Source: Erpobdella octoculata (Eukaryota > Annelida > Clitellata > Hirudinida > Erpobdellidae). Taken from it: a DNA stretch of 64,000 bases. The DNA lies in contig OZ022238.1 of assembly GCA_963978895.1 (NCBI GenBank), positions 22,673,284 to 22,737,283 on the forward strand, given 5' to 3'. Shown in pieces: positions 1 through 12,052 of the stretch (its first letter is position 1; every line of letters starts with the position of its first letter). Under the pieces are notes generated by a model that was not told the DNA's origin, did no database searches, and saw only the letters and a program-made list of their open reading frames with translations. A program made the translations under genes and the position numbers.

Positions 1-19
1 TTGTTTATAAAACGTTTAG

Positions 20-160
20 TGGGTCAAACGACCAATGGAATTATCTACATGGACCAAGATTTTTGATTAATGTGGCGGTTTAATTGTAATTTGCGTTTTT
101 TTTTAAACTCGGTATCATGTGATCACGTGACCACATGGCTAACTGGAAATTTATATAAAG
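20..160 (+). promoter_or_regulatory. LTR-like promoter cluster (CCAAT, CACGTG, TATA)
   Basis: The stretch carries GGTCAAACGACCAATGG near 23-39, an E-box CACGTG at 124-129 and a TATA box TATATAAAG at about 152-160, in that order on the plus strand. The same order of TCAAACG, CACGTG, CCAAT and TATATAA elements is present in the minus-strand solo LTR at 60876-61716. I infer that the left edge of the window is the U3 part of a related LTR or another polymerase II promoter. No TG start or CA end could be fixed. Confidence 0.3.
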
Positions 161-1576
161 AGTTAAGAGTTCATTTTTTGTCAATTCGGTTTGATCGTGA
201 ACGACGATGGTGCGTCGGTCGTGCTTTCCCTTGCTTTAGCAGTGGGGCGCATTGGTCGACGCATTATCGTTGTTCTCAGTGCTATTAGTAGATGTCTTAT
301 ATGTCTTATGATGTCTTATGTTACGGTTTGGATGGTTTTATCGAGTGAGTTGTTATACTGTCCCGTTGCCTGGCTGACTGGTAAACTGAGAATATTCAGC
401 AGATTGGAGTTTGTCTTTTGCCCAGGTTCTTCCACGCAAAAAATCGAGTTAATCATAAAGACTGAAGATTCCTGGATAGGTTTCAACACTCTTCCCTCTA
501 CAATGACCGATGATATCTGACCCACGTAGCAAAGCAGCCAAACGTCACATCAACGGATCAACCCACTACGAGGACCTGGACTCTTCAAAGCGTGGAAGAT
601 TGGAAGTCCGAGAGCAATCAAAAAATTGGGCTTGCTTAGTCATTAAACCCTTCTCCAATGACGACCGAAAACGACATGACGACCAGCACCCATCTACGGA
701 CCAGAAGTATCTCTCAAAGCAGCCTTCCCCCTTGATTCCGGAATTAGGCTCCAGGCTGGAGATGGCGACGATGACACGACAAAAAGAAAAAGAAAGAAGA
801 AGAAAAAGATGAAGAATTTTTTAGAATGATATTTTAATTTTTTTTCTTCCTTCTCTTAAATGAACTTGTTTTGTATTTTATTTTTTGTATTTACTTCTTT
901 TTTCTTTATTTTTTAAATATTCCGTTTAAAAATACTAAGTATAAAGACTTTAAACTATAATAATACAACAAAAGATTTAAGAGTTTTTTTTGGAGAGATT
1001 GAAAGAGGCAAAGTTCTATCCAATTGATATTAGAATTCAGTTTGCTAATAAATCTTTTTCTAATTTAAGTTGAGTCTCGTTTGGTTGTTTTCATAAGGCG
1101 TCGGGTGACTCTTGGAAAACAGCGGTAAGGAGAGAAAGAAAATAAGAGAAGAGAAAAAAAGAGTGAAGGATTACAGATATAAACAAAAAAAGAGATTGTG
1201 AAGAAGAAAGAAAAAAAGCAAAAATTGCTTTCTTTGAAGAAATGAACTCTGATCACGGAACTTCGGAACAGGAAAAGACAAGAAGATATCGTGCATGAGA
1301 TGTATCACCTGAAAAGAGAGCTGCTTACATTTTGTCATCCAGTCATTCATTCAATCAACAACCCTACAAGGCCATGCATTCACCAATCCACCATTCAGTG
1401 ACTATTTATCAATTAACTCTTTCAGATTATCTACAATTCGGGCATTCACTTAAACACCAAATGATTTTTTGTTGAACTAGAAATAACCCATATAAATGGT
1501 GACTTTTTTTTTTTTAAATAACGTATGTAATTGCTGTTGTTTTGCTACTGCAAAGCCATCTAACAACGTTAAACGA

Positions 1577-1577
<1 letters not shown>
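161..1577. other. No recognisable gene; possible short ORF at 510-812
   Basis: This 1.4 kb holds no protein family I recognise. A 100-codon plus-strand frame at 510-812 ends in a basic lysine/arginine tail encoded by an A/G-rich run, and its codon use looks better balanced than the flanks, but it has no known motif and no visible splice or polyadenylation context. A short degenerate repeat of ATGTCTTAT occurs near 293-321. Purine-rich low-complexity DNA fills 1120-1230. Confidence 0.3.

Positions 1578-1651
<74 letters not shown>
1578..1651. repeat. (TA)n microsatellite
   Basis: Uninterrupted AT/TA dinucleotide tract of about 74 bp. Open frames across it are repeat artefacts. Confidence 0.95.
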
Positions 1652-1652
<1 letters not shown>

Positions 1653-2190
1653 TTTTAAGCAAACTCGATTGAAAAAAGTAACACACTTGGCTGAATCGAT
1701 TTTATTTTTAATTTTTTCCAATAGTCTAAATCGGTTTAGAAATAATTTATTATCAAATACAAACTCCATAATCTTATAGGCTTATTTCGGCAATTGTTTG
1801 CCATCTTCAGAGCCGTTTAACTTTTTTAAAAATAAAATGCAGTGACTAAAAGGTAAAAGATACAACTAATTGAAAGGAATTAAAATACAATTTAAATAAA
1901 ATTTAAATTCATTAACTACAAATTTAACAACATAAAAAATATTTAAATTAAAATAATTATAATAATAACAGTAATAACTAAATAATTAAGATCAATTAGC
2001 AAAGCCTTTAACAACGGAATTACAGTCAACTTCAAGGACGTGACTGGAAGAAGAATCACATACATTATCTATAACCTTTGAAACACAAACGTCTGGTACA
2101 AAACATTCATTCAACGAAGAAATACCTGAAGAAACATTGGTACTATTAACATGCATATTTTTAACAAAAGTTGTAGATGAGTTAAAACAT

Positions 2191-2259
<69 letters not shown>

Positions 2260-2389
2260 GTTTTATTACTATTTAGAGAACCAAAAGGTTTAAGAGTTAA
2301 ATCAAAAGAATACCATTGTTTATTAATTAAAGGCTTACATTTATTAATGGCTAAAGCTTCTTTTAATTTTAATTTAATTGATATATATA

Positions 2390-2457
<68 letters not shown>

Positions 2458-2570
2458 CATACAATGGAAATTATGTATGCAGTTAATTCAAACACTCAAC
2501 ATCATGACCGTTCATTTATTCATGGAATTCTAGATATAACATCTGGAATCACAACCCATTAGCGTACCAA
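1652..2570. other. AT-rich spacer with ATT and TA tracts
   Basis: Contains an (ATT)n tract at about 2192-2259 and a (TA)n tract at about 2382-2452. The remainder is AT-rich and non-coding to my reading. Confidence 0.8.
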
Positions 2571-4132
2571 TACGCGTTTGGGCCTAAGTGTTGAGTGTAC
2601 TATTCAACTCTTTAGAATGAATGTCAGTATTTTAATATTGAGAATAAATTAATCACAGCTGTTTTGGTGCAAATTTATTAATGAAACAAAACTTAAAAGT
2701 ATCTGAAACATGTTTAAACACACATAATAAATATACACAAGCTATTAATTAGTATTCATTTGAAAAGTCATGTTTATTTAACATGTTTATCTAATTTTCT
2801 TCGCTTGCTGCAATTTTCATTTTTTTCATTCAATTCTTTCACATAATCTTTTGATATGCAGTTGAAAAACTTGGAACTTATAAATTCTTTAAGATTGTGA
2901 TTAGCTGCACAAAAGTTTTCTATCAAAAAAGAATCATCCACTAGCAATCTGTCAACTATTTTTATGAAAAGCTCTTTATGTTTTGTAGATGATATAAATA
3001 ACTTTAAATTACTTTCTGAACTTTTCAAAGCATCAAATACTTTCCAGTTTTCCAAACAAACTGAGAAAGTATATTCAGAAGATTTTAACAGATCTCCTCG
3101 ATTGATATCATTGAGATATACATCTAGTAGTTGCAAATTCAACTCATCCAAGTTATAAAAATCCTCATCAACAAGAAGTTCTTTGCAATATTGGCATTTT
3201 GTTTGATGAATTATTGAATGAGCTCCAGCTACATAGTATATTGTTGTTGCTTCACTTTCATTAAGAAGAATTAATTTTTCAACGAGCTTGAATTCTTGTT
3301 GCTTGATCATCCACATTGTTCGAACAATCTCTGACATCGTCAATTAAATTATCTATATCAGACAAAAAAATTTATCAAATTTTTTCAAAAAGTACAACTT
3401 CCAGTCCCCGCAAGACTTTACAGGATCCATATGGTAGTTTCTTTTTAGCTTTCCTTTGGAAGATGATTTGACATTTAAAACATTCCATAATTTTGTTATC
3501 AATTCAACAAACCATGTAGTACCTGTCCATTCAGATTTTCCTTCAATTTCAATGTAGTACTCAAGGCATTACCTCCTAATTCTGAGAAGATAGATACAGC
3601 AAGCTTTACTGAAACTTTCTCAATGCTGGATGGATTAATTAACTTTAAACTTCGTTGGTGTTTGCATCCTCTTTTTCAGCTTTGATTTATTCGAATCTTC
3701 AAAATCGGTAACGAAATCTGACGGCAAGAAATGTAATGAGCACATTTTAGAATTTCTGTTAGGTTCAAAATTTAATCGAGGATTCGCTTTAATCCATTTA
3801 CTGCAAAGATCGGGATTGTTCCATGCCCATGGGTACGAATAAAATGAAAGTTCTTCTGTCTTTTCATTACTGTTGATAGAAGAGTATCCACTTCGGCATC
3901 CGAACGCTGAACATTTATTTACCATTTAATTATATTATTAGTTTAATAAACAACTAAAACTGAGAACAAAAACTAGTTTCGAACGAAGTTTAAGCAGCAC
4001 GCAAGACACGGCACAACGAACTAATGAACGATAGAATAGAACAGCTCGCGTATCCAGCTTGAACGTTGTAGCCATAGATATAAATTTATGATTGTAGTAC
4101 TCTAGCTGCAAGCCTAGGCCCAAATGCGCATA
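2571..4132 (-). mobile_element. THAP/P-like DNA transposon, internally deleted
   Basis: Imperfect terminal inverted repeats bound the region: TACGCGTTTGGGCCTA at 2571-2586 faces TAGGCCCAAATGCGCATA at 4115-4132. Between them the minus strand encodes a THAP zinc finger followed by fragments of a P-element-type transposase. Autonomous P-like elements are usually longer than 3 kb, so this 1.56 kb copy has lost much of the catalytic core. No clean 8-bp target duplication was seen. The pairing of protein remains with inverted ends on both sides supports one element rather than chance neighbours. Confidence 0.6.
2774..3925 (-). pseudogene. THAP-domain P-like transposase pseudogene
   Basis: Reading from 3925 leftwards, a 96-codon frame starts at an ATG and encodes a THAP domain: two cysteines five residues apart near the N-terminus, FYSYP, a conserved tryptophan, then CSLHF as the C-x2-H pair, which is the C2CH zinc-binding pattern. 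THAP domains bind DNA, in P-like transposases the element ends. The frame stops at 3635. In other frames about 3600-3350 encodes a middle segment resembling KVSVKLAVSIF and TKLWNVLNVK. A 189-codon frame at 3343-2774 carries the YVAG...C-x2-C pattern of the P-element transposase C-terminus. The catalytic region is largely missing and at least two frame breaks are present. I see no sign of an intact host THAP gene. Confidence 0.7.
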
Positions 4133-4254
4133 CAATAAAATCGTTTTGTGTGAGGTTGTGTATCCATATGTTATATCTAGAAATCCATGATTTATTCTGT
4201 CATTTACTCATTCATCCTCTCAACTAATCAGTCTTTCACTCAAACAACTATGTC

Positions 4255-5489
4255 ATTCATTCATTCGTTCGTTCGTTCGTTCGTTCGTTCGTTAGTTCGT
4301 TCGTTCGTTCGTTCGTTTGTTCGTTCGTTCGTTCGTTCGTTCATTCATTCATTCATTCATTCATTCATTCATTCATTCATTCATTCATTCATTCATTCAT
4401 TCATTCATTCATTCATTCATTCATTCATTCATTCATTCATTCATTCATTCATTCATTCATTCATTCATTCATTCATTCATTCATTCATTCATTCATTCAT
4501 TCATTCATTCATTCATTCATTCATTCATTCATTCATTCATTCATTCATTCATTCATTCATTCATTCATTCATTCATTCATTCATTCATTCATTCATTCAT
4601 TCATTCATTCATTCATTCATTCATTCATTCATTCATTCATTCATTCATTCATTCATTCATTCATTCATTCATTCATTCATTCATTCATTCATTCATTCAT
4701 TCATTCATTCATTCATTCATTCATTCATTCATTCATTCATTCATTCATTCATTCATTCATTCAATCATTCATTCATTCATTCATTCATTCATTCATTCAT
4801 TCATTCATTCATTCATTCATTCATTCATTCATTCATTCATTCATTCATTCATTCATTCATTCATTCATTCATTCATTCATTCATTCATTCATTCATTCAT
4901 TCATTCATTCATTCATTCATTCATTCATTCAATCATTCATTCACTCACTCATTCATTCATTCATTCATTCATTCCTTCATTCATTCATTCATTCATTCAA
5001 TCATTCATTCACTCACTCATTCACTCATTCACTCATTCATTCATTCATTCATTCATTCAATCATTCATTCACTCATTCATTCACTCATTCATTCACTCAT
5101 TCATTCATTCATTCATTCATTCATTCATTCATTCATTCATTCATTCATTCATTCATTCATTCATTCATTCATTCATTCATTCATTCATTCATTCATTCAT
5201 TCATTCATTCATTCATTCATTCATTCATTCATTCATTCATTCATTCATTCATTCATTCATTCATTCATTCATTCATTCATTCATTCATTCATTCATTCAT
5301 TCATTCATTCATTCATTCATTCATTCATTCATTCATTCATTCATTCATTCATTCATTCATTCATTCGTTTATTCGTTCGTTTGTTCGTTCGTTTGTTCAT
5401 TCTTTCAATCGTCCGTCCGTCCGTTCGTTCGTTCGTTTGTTCATTCTTTCAATCGTCCGTCCGTCCGTTCGTTCGTTCGTTCGTTCGTT
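4255..5489. repeat. Compound TTCG/TTCA/TTCACTCA tetranucleotide array
   Basis: A 1.2 kb array begins with GTTC repeats (about 4262-4340), continues as almost pure ATTC/TTCA to about 5365 with point variants AATC, CACT and CCTT clustered at 4930-5100, and ends in GTTC and CCGT units (5366-5489). The two long open frames with FIHS repeats are periodic artefacts of a tetranucleotide read in triplets. Confidence 0.95.
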
Positions 5490-5805
5490 CATTTATTTTT
5501 ACAGTCACCCAGTTCTTCAATTTAATTTTGTATCATGGCATTTATTTTTGATGGAAAATTTGTTAATTCAGGATTTATTTTAATGTTTAATCATTAGTTA
5601 ACCAGCTCATCATATAGTATATTAATCTCACTTAATCACCCACATCTTATTTCACATTCTAAATCAACAGCCTTGCCAATATATGCCCCAATAAAACACT
5701 TTCCCGTCTCATTCTGATCTAATTGGTTGTAGATCCAAACATAGCGTGAAAGATAACCGATCTTTCCTTCTTTACTGGTAAAATTCCATTAGACATAAGT
5801 ACGAA
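5490..5805. other. Spacer without recognised features
   Basis: AT-rich unique-looking sequence between two tetranucleotide arrays. No coding signature or repeat ends seen. Confidence 0.6.
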
Positions 5806-5921
5806 TTGACGGATGGATGGATGGATGGACGGATTGACGGATGGACGGATGGATGGAAGGACGGATGGACGGATGGACGGACGGACGGATGGACGAACGG
5901 ACGGATGGATGGGCGGATAGA
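5806..5921. repeat. GGAT/GGAC tetranucleotide array
   Basis: Degenerate GGAT, GGAC and GGTT units in tandem. The related sequence drifts on as ACTGAT/GGACTGATA motifs to about 6130. Confidence 0.9.
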
Positions 5922-8168
5922 TGATTGGATAAAAATCCAATTGATAAATCAGAGAATATGCGTTTTTATTTCTCGAGATCCCTCAAAGATAACTACATGG
6001 ACTGATAACTACACGAATTAACAAACGAATGAACAGATTAGTGAAAGATGGACGTGAAGATGTAACATGCGATGTTTGACTGCACGGACTCATAGAAGCA
6101 CGGACTGATAATAGAGACTGATATTGCACAAACCCGATGAGCGTTCAGATGGCAGACAGGAAAGAAATAAATGATAAATGATTGAATAACAACATTTGGG
6201 AGTAGACCGGGGGTTGGGTAGACGGCATGCAGAGATAAAAAGATAGCGGAAAAAATAATAAGAAATGGGCAGACAAAAAAAAAGAAAATTTGATTAATTT
6301 ATGTTCAGAGGAATGCGTTTATAGAAAGACTCGACAAATCATCAAATTATTTCACCGCCCTTCCTCATTCTTAATAAAATATCAACATAAAAACCTGATT
6401 AAATGGGAAGAAAAAAAAGAAATTCACATGGACGCGTTAAAATATCAAAAACAAATATCTACAATTTGTTTCAAGAGAATTCATCGATGAAAGTGATATT
6501 GTATTGCAAAACAGCAGGTGTTTACACTAATTGATTCCATGCTGCAAAACAACAGTAATTATTATCAATAAAACTGTTAATTACTGGAATACTTGAAATG
6601 GCTGCCACCTAACTAATTACCATCACGAGTGTCTCAACCGTGGAAGAACTTAAAAAACTGAGGCGAACCTCTTGATTGGCAAATAAACAACTCTTTTAAA
6701 CACTTTTCTTTTCAATTTAAAACTAGTTCTCCTTAAAAAAAGATTCTTTTAACTGATGAGAAAACACAAGCTCTTTATGTTATCATCACCATAGTAACCA
6801 CCGCTACCAGCAACGGCTACTAATAATAAACAGGTCACACCAATCAATCACTTCTTCAAACAGGAGTGTGACCTTTTTTTACGCAACCTCGTGATGGGCG
6901 TGACACCCTCCTGGCATGAGAATGCTGGAACAATTAATATCTATAAAGGAAAATAAAAAAAACAATTCGGAAAAAGAGAAAAAGCGGTGTTCTTTGATCG
7001 ATCGTTCGAAAAACTCTTGGATATACGATTTTAATTTGGCGGCAATTTATTATCTCGACGTTTCGGATAAAAGTTCGATTAAATCTCTTTTAAACATTAA
7101 TTACATTCACATCGAGTGTAGCCAATTTTGGTCGACGCTGATTGTTGCTCTAAACAGCGCTCAACCATATACTGATCTTCATCATCATCATCAATATCGT
7201 CATCGTCATGATCATCATCATGATAACCATCAACATCGTCATCTTCATCATCATCATCATCGTCGTCATCGTCATCGTCATCGCCATCGTCATTGTCATC
7301 GTCATCGTCATCATCATAATCATCATCACCATCATCGTCATCGTCGTCGTCGTCACCATCGACATCATCGTCGCCTTTTTAAGACGCCTACGCAAGAACA
7401 ATTTTAGCCATTTCTCTTTCACTAAAATCATTAAAATTTTTAACTCAGTTTAAAAATTAAAAACGGAATTTTATTGCGCGGCATGCAGAAGTGATGTCAA
7501 CGTCAAATAAAACTTTTCAGGTTCGAACGGATGACATGGACTTTCGTTTTCTTTCGCTATGGAAAATGCGTGAATGTTCGATGTTCGGTGTTCGATATAT
7601 AAAGAATGTTAAAAGGAGATAATAAAACGTTGAAAAGTTGGGTTGAAAGAAGAAAAAGAAAAAGAATAGTAAAAACATACAATTTGACAGTAAAAAACAA
7701 GGATTATCTGGAAAAATAAATAATTTAAGAAAACTATTTCAACTTTGTTAAATAATTAAAATAAAGAAAACATTTTTAAATTTGCAACCAACAAAAATTG
7801 TTTGCAATATTTCCAACCAATTAAGATGTACAAACGCGCTCAGGTCTTTCTAGAGTAAATATTTAATGAAGCAGGAAAGCTTCGAATTTTATTTTTTAAA
7901 CCTTAAAAAAAGAAAAATAGAAAATTCTAGAAACAAAATTTTTCTAGCTTATTTAAAACCCTTTCCTTAATCTTACCGAATTAGGCACGATTCGCCGCTA
8001 TAGAGCTCAGAAAAGTGGCAGTCCAGCAGCATCACATCTACTCACAAGTAATTCTTCGTATTACTGAGTGTGCGTTCGTGCGTTTATGTTCGTCTAAGTT
8101 CGTGTGTCTATGTGCTTCTGAGTGCGTTCGATTATTTATCTCTATGCGGTATATTTTTTTTATTTCAA
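5922..8168. other. Unannotated AT-rich region with CAT/CGT array
   Basis: A degenerate CAT/CGT trinucleotide array lies at about 7161-7374 and produces histidine-rich, methionine-rich or isoleucine-rich frames depending on frame. Its 163-codon plus-strand frame (6916-7407) has a non-repetitive N-terminal half of about 75 codons with no recognised motif. A short inverted repeat GGTCACAC...GTGTGACC with a run of T after it lies at 6834-6880. No gene is supported. Confidence 0.5.
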
Positions 8169-8198
8169 GTATATATATATATATATATATAAAGAAAA

Positions 8199-8234
<36 letters not shown>
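8169..8234. repeat. (TA)n microsatellite
   Basis: Two TA tracts separated by AAGAAAAGA. Confidence 0.95.
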
Positions 8235-8237
<3 letters not shown>

Positions 8238-8674
8238 TTGAAAAAAACTATGAGGTAAATGAATCACACAAAAACCCCAGGAAATATGAAAATGTATGTG
8301 AACAAAGAGAAAAATATTAGTCAGTGAAAAAGAAAAAAAAGCAAGATTCAAAAAGAGAAACATTAAGATTTATAATCTTGGACTTTCTGTTTCTCTCTCT
8401 CTTTTTCTCTTTTTCTCTCTCTATTTCTATGTCTTTTTATCTTTCTTTCTTTCACTGTTTTCTTTCCATACCTTTTTTTTCTAGCCCATTTTTTATCTCT
8501 TCATCTTCATGTTTATGCACACAATTGATCATTTCTGATTGATTGAGGATCAAATAATTTATTTCTTCTGTTTATTTTTCTATATAATACAATTATCAGT
8601 TTTCGACAACTGCTTATACGTGTTTTTTGGCAAATTTTTAGAAACCTGTTTTTAAAAAGGGAGTTTAATTTTTA

Positions 8675-9456
8675 TATATATATATAAATCTTGTGTCATA
8701 GTGTTTGAAATTTAACTCCTCCAAAACGGCTGAACCGATTTTTATGAAATTTTTTGTAAACATTTGGTAGATCTGAGGATAGGTCCATGGCTATTTAAAT
8801 TTTAAGATACAGCAGTTGTTGCCAGGCAAATTGGTGTCATACAAATCGATTAATACAGTTTGCGATTCCAGCGAAGCCGTAAATTATCCAACAGTGTTTT
8901 TGAACTCATTGGATTTGCCAGGCATGTCACCGCATCATCTACAACTTAAAGTTGGATATCCGATTATTCTACTTCGGAATTTGAACCCACCGCAGCTGTG
9001 CAATGGCACGCGATTAGTAATTAAAAATTGATAATAAACATTGTCGAAGCCTTCATTTTGAATGGCAAGTTCTGAGGCAAAAGTGTTTTGCTGCCACGGA
9101 TCCCAATGATTTCCACAGAAGCGCATATTGAATTCAAATGACTTCAATTTCAATTAGATCGGCATTCGCAATGACAATGAATAAGTCGCAAGGCCAAACA
9201 ATGTCTGTTTGTGGCTTAGATTTGGGCACGCCATATTTTTCTCACGAACAATTACCTATACGTGGCATGTTCTTGCGAGGGCAAATCATCCAGTTTGTTT
9301 GTGTTGGCTAAAGATGGTGTGACAAAAAACATTGTACACCCGATTGCTCTTAGATATTGTTTTTTTTTAAATTGACATAATTTGTACATTAAACTTTTAA
9401 TAAATAAAAAACTAAAATAATTTATAAGGCAAAACAACGTTTGCTGGGTCAGCTAA
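8675..9456 (+). mobile_element. Internally deleted Helitron with Pif1-like helicase 3' remnant
   Basis: The left part (TATATATAAATCTTGTGTC, 8678 onward) is an AT-rich leader followed by TGTCATAGTGTTTG; the same leader recurs at 28026-28125. From about 8816 to 9360 the plus strand encodes the C-terminal part of a Helitron Pif1-type helicase, a rolling-circle replication helicase: an in-frame stretch with LPGMSPHHLQLKVGYPIILLRN, the conserved NGTRL motif, then after frameshifts [10 protein letters not shown] and the terminal portion. The right end GTTTGCTGGGTCAGCTAAT looks like a Helitron 3' terminus with CTAG changed to CTAA. The Rep nuclease domain and helicase motifs I-III are absent, so the copy is dead. 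Confidence 0.75.
8816..9360 (+). pseudogene. Helitron Pif1-type helicase C-terminal fragment
   Basis: Helicase domain motifs near the C-terminus are readable: PGMSPHHLQLKVG, LLRNLNPPQLCNGTRL, and further on [19 protein letters not shown], then LFVLAKDG. The frame changes near 9029, near 9150 and near 9265. Pif1-family helicases of Helitrons unwind DNA in rolling-circle transposition; only about 180 of the usual 400-plus helicase residues remain and the Walker A segment is not present. Confidence 0.75.
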
Positions 9457-10644
9457 TAACTTTATAATATTTTTTGTCCGACTGGCTAGTGAGGAAAATA
9501 AATTCGAAATCTATAAAACGTAGAGAGTTCAGGTTTTTACCACAAAGTTATTCCGGAGGCGATTTATTTATTTCTCTTAGCTGCGATTATTTTAACATAA
9601 CAAATAATCGACTGTCATTTAGACTGTCATTTAGTATGTAACGGGAATAATAATAAATTTAAAATATGGGTATTATTAGTTAATTAAATTAAGAAAACCA
9701 CGATCAGTATTTAAAGAGATCCTTGAACTTTAGTTTGCACATAGAGGGTGAGATAACAACTAATCCATACATCGAGTAAAATTTATGAATTTTGATTTCA
9801 TATGAAACAGATTGAGCGTAACGGTTGTTTTAGATTCAAAAATTTAAGTTCGTTGACTCAGATAAAGAGGCAAATGAAGGCATTTTTTTTATTTATTATT
9901 ATTTTTACTTGTTCAATTATAAAGTTTTATTTATAAAATTGAATAGACTACTTTTAATTTGCAAGTATTTGTAAATTTAGAAAATAACGGAAAGCTAAGC
10001 ATTTTAATGCAATAGCCACAGTTGCGCTGATTCCCATTGATATAACACAAAGTCAATTTATCAATTTTTTTCAAATTTATTTTTTTTTATTTTGCAGAAA
10101 TACAATTTTTTCTTGAGTTGAATTTTTGATTTAATGGTTCATTGGTTTAAATGAAGTTTTACCACAGCAAGTGCAAATCTGTCCCGACCTGACACTGCCG
10201 GTACGCTGCATCCACTATTATTTTTATTCCACTAACATCACTAAAACCGCTTTAAAAAAAACATTTGAAAACATCACCGACTGATTTCTAAAACACGCTC
10301 AAAATATTCGTGTAGATTAATCCTGGTTTCTTCCGAAATCGATTACAACTCAACTCTGCAAAAACAAAATATTACTTTCTTTTGACTTGACAGTAGGTTG
10401 TTGAGTATCACGTAACTGCAACAGTTATTCTATTAAATTAAATTATTTTCAATAATTGACGTTTTCCCATTCGTTACAAAATTCACCACATATGTTGACA
10501 TATGTATATATGCTGCATATATGATATAGATGCGTGAAAATTGTTTGGTTTAAACTTTGTGCTAAAAATAAAAACAATACAACTAATTAAAATAAAATCA
10601 GAAAAGAAAAGAAAAAAAGGTAATCTTCACGTTCACTTCCCTTC
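9457..10644. other. AT-rich spacer, nothing recognised
   Basis: About 1.2 kb of AT-rich DNA with many homopolymer runs. I see no coding frame, terminal inverted repeat or tandem array. Confidence 0.6.
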
Positions 10645-12052
10645 ACTCACTCACTCACTCACTCACTCACTCACTCACTCACTCACTCACTCACTCACTC
10701 ACTCACTCACTCACTCACTCACTCACTCACTCACTCACTCACTCACTCACTCACTCACTCACTCACTCACTCACTCACTCACTCACTCACTCACTCACTC
10801 ACTCACTCACTCACTCACTCACTCACTCACTCACTCACTCACTCACTCACTCACTCACTCACTCACTCACTCACTCACTCACTCACTCACTCACTCACTC
10901 ACTCACTCACTCACTCACTCACTCACTCACTCACTCACTCACTCACTCACTCACTCACTCACTCACTCACTCACTCACTCACTCACTCACTCACTCACTC
11001 ACTCACTCACTCACTCACTCACTCACTCACTCACTCACTCACTCACTCACTCACTCACTCACTCACTCACTCACTCACTCACTCACTCACTCACTCACTC
11101 ACTCACTCACTCACTCACTCACTCACTCACTCACTCACTCACTCACTCACTCACTCACTCACTCACTCACTCACTCACTCACTCACTCACTCACTCACTC
11201 ACTCACTCACTCACTCACTCACTCACTCACTCACTCACTCACTCACTCACTCACTCACTCACTCACTCACTCACTCACTCACTCACTCACTCACTCACTC
11301 ACTCACTCACTCACTCACTCACTCACTCACTCACTCACTCACTCACTCACTCACTCACTCACTCACTCACTCACTCACTCACTCACTCACTCACTCACTC
11401 ACTCACTCACTCACTCACTCACTCACTCACTCACTCACTCACTCACTCACTCACTCACTCACTCACTCACTCACTCACTCACTCACTCACTCACTCACTC
11501 ACTCACTCACTCACTCACTCACTCACTCACTCACTCACTCACTCACTCACTCACTCACTCACTCACTCACTCACTCACTCACTCACTCACTCACTCACTC
11601 ACTCACTCACTCACTCACTCACTCACTCACTCACTCACTCACTCACTCACTCACTCACTCACTCACTCACTCACTCACTCACTCACTCACTCACTCACTC
11701 ACTCACTCACTCACTCACTCACTCACTCACTCACTCACTCACTCACTCACTCACTCACTCACTCACTCACTCACTCACTCACTCACTCACTCACTCACTC
11801 ACTCACTCACTCACTCACTCACTCACTCACTCACTCACTCACTCACTCACTCACTCACTCACTCACTCACTCACTCACTCACTCACTCACTCACTCACTC
11901 ACTCACTCACTCACTCACTCACTCACTCACTCACTCACTCACTCACTCACTCACTCACTCACTCACTCACTCACTCACTCACTCACTCACTCACTCACTC
12001 ACTCACTCACTCACTCACTCACTCACTCACTCACTCACTCACTCACTCACTC
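10645..12052. repeat. Perfect (ACTC)n array, about 352 units
   Basis: Roughly 1.41 kb of uninterrupted ACTC on every line inspected, bordered by CTTCACTTCCCTTC on the left and TCGCATTCAGCC on the right. The 549-codon open frame across it (threonine-histidine-serine-leucine repeats) exists because ACTC in any triplet phase has no stop codon; it is not a gene. Confidence 0.97.

Noticed and set aside
510..812. 100-codon plus-strand frame as a gene
   Set aside because: Balanced composition but no motif, splice context or relative that I know; kept only as a note in the spacer entry.
4187..5551. 454-codon open frame of FIHS repeats
   Set aside because: Same artefact from the TTCA array; no unique protein part beyond short flanks.
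6916..7407. Histidine-rich 163-codon protein
   Set aside because: The histidine part is a CAT/CGT array; the N-terminal 75 codons have no recognised domain and no support as a gene.
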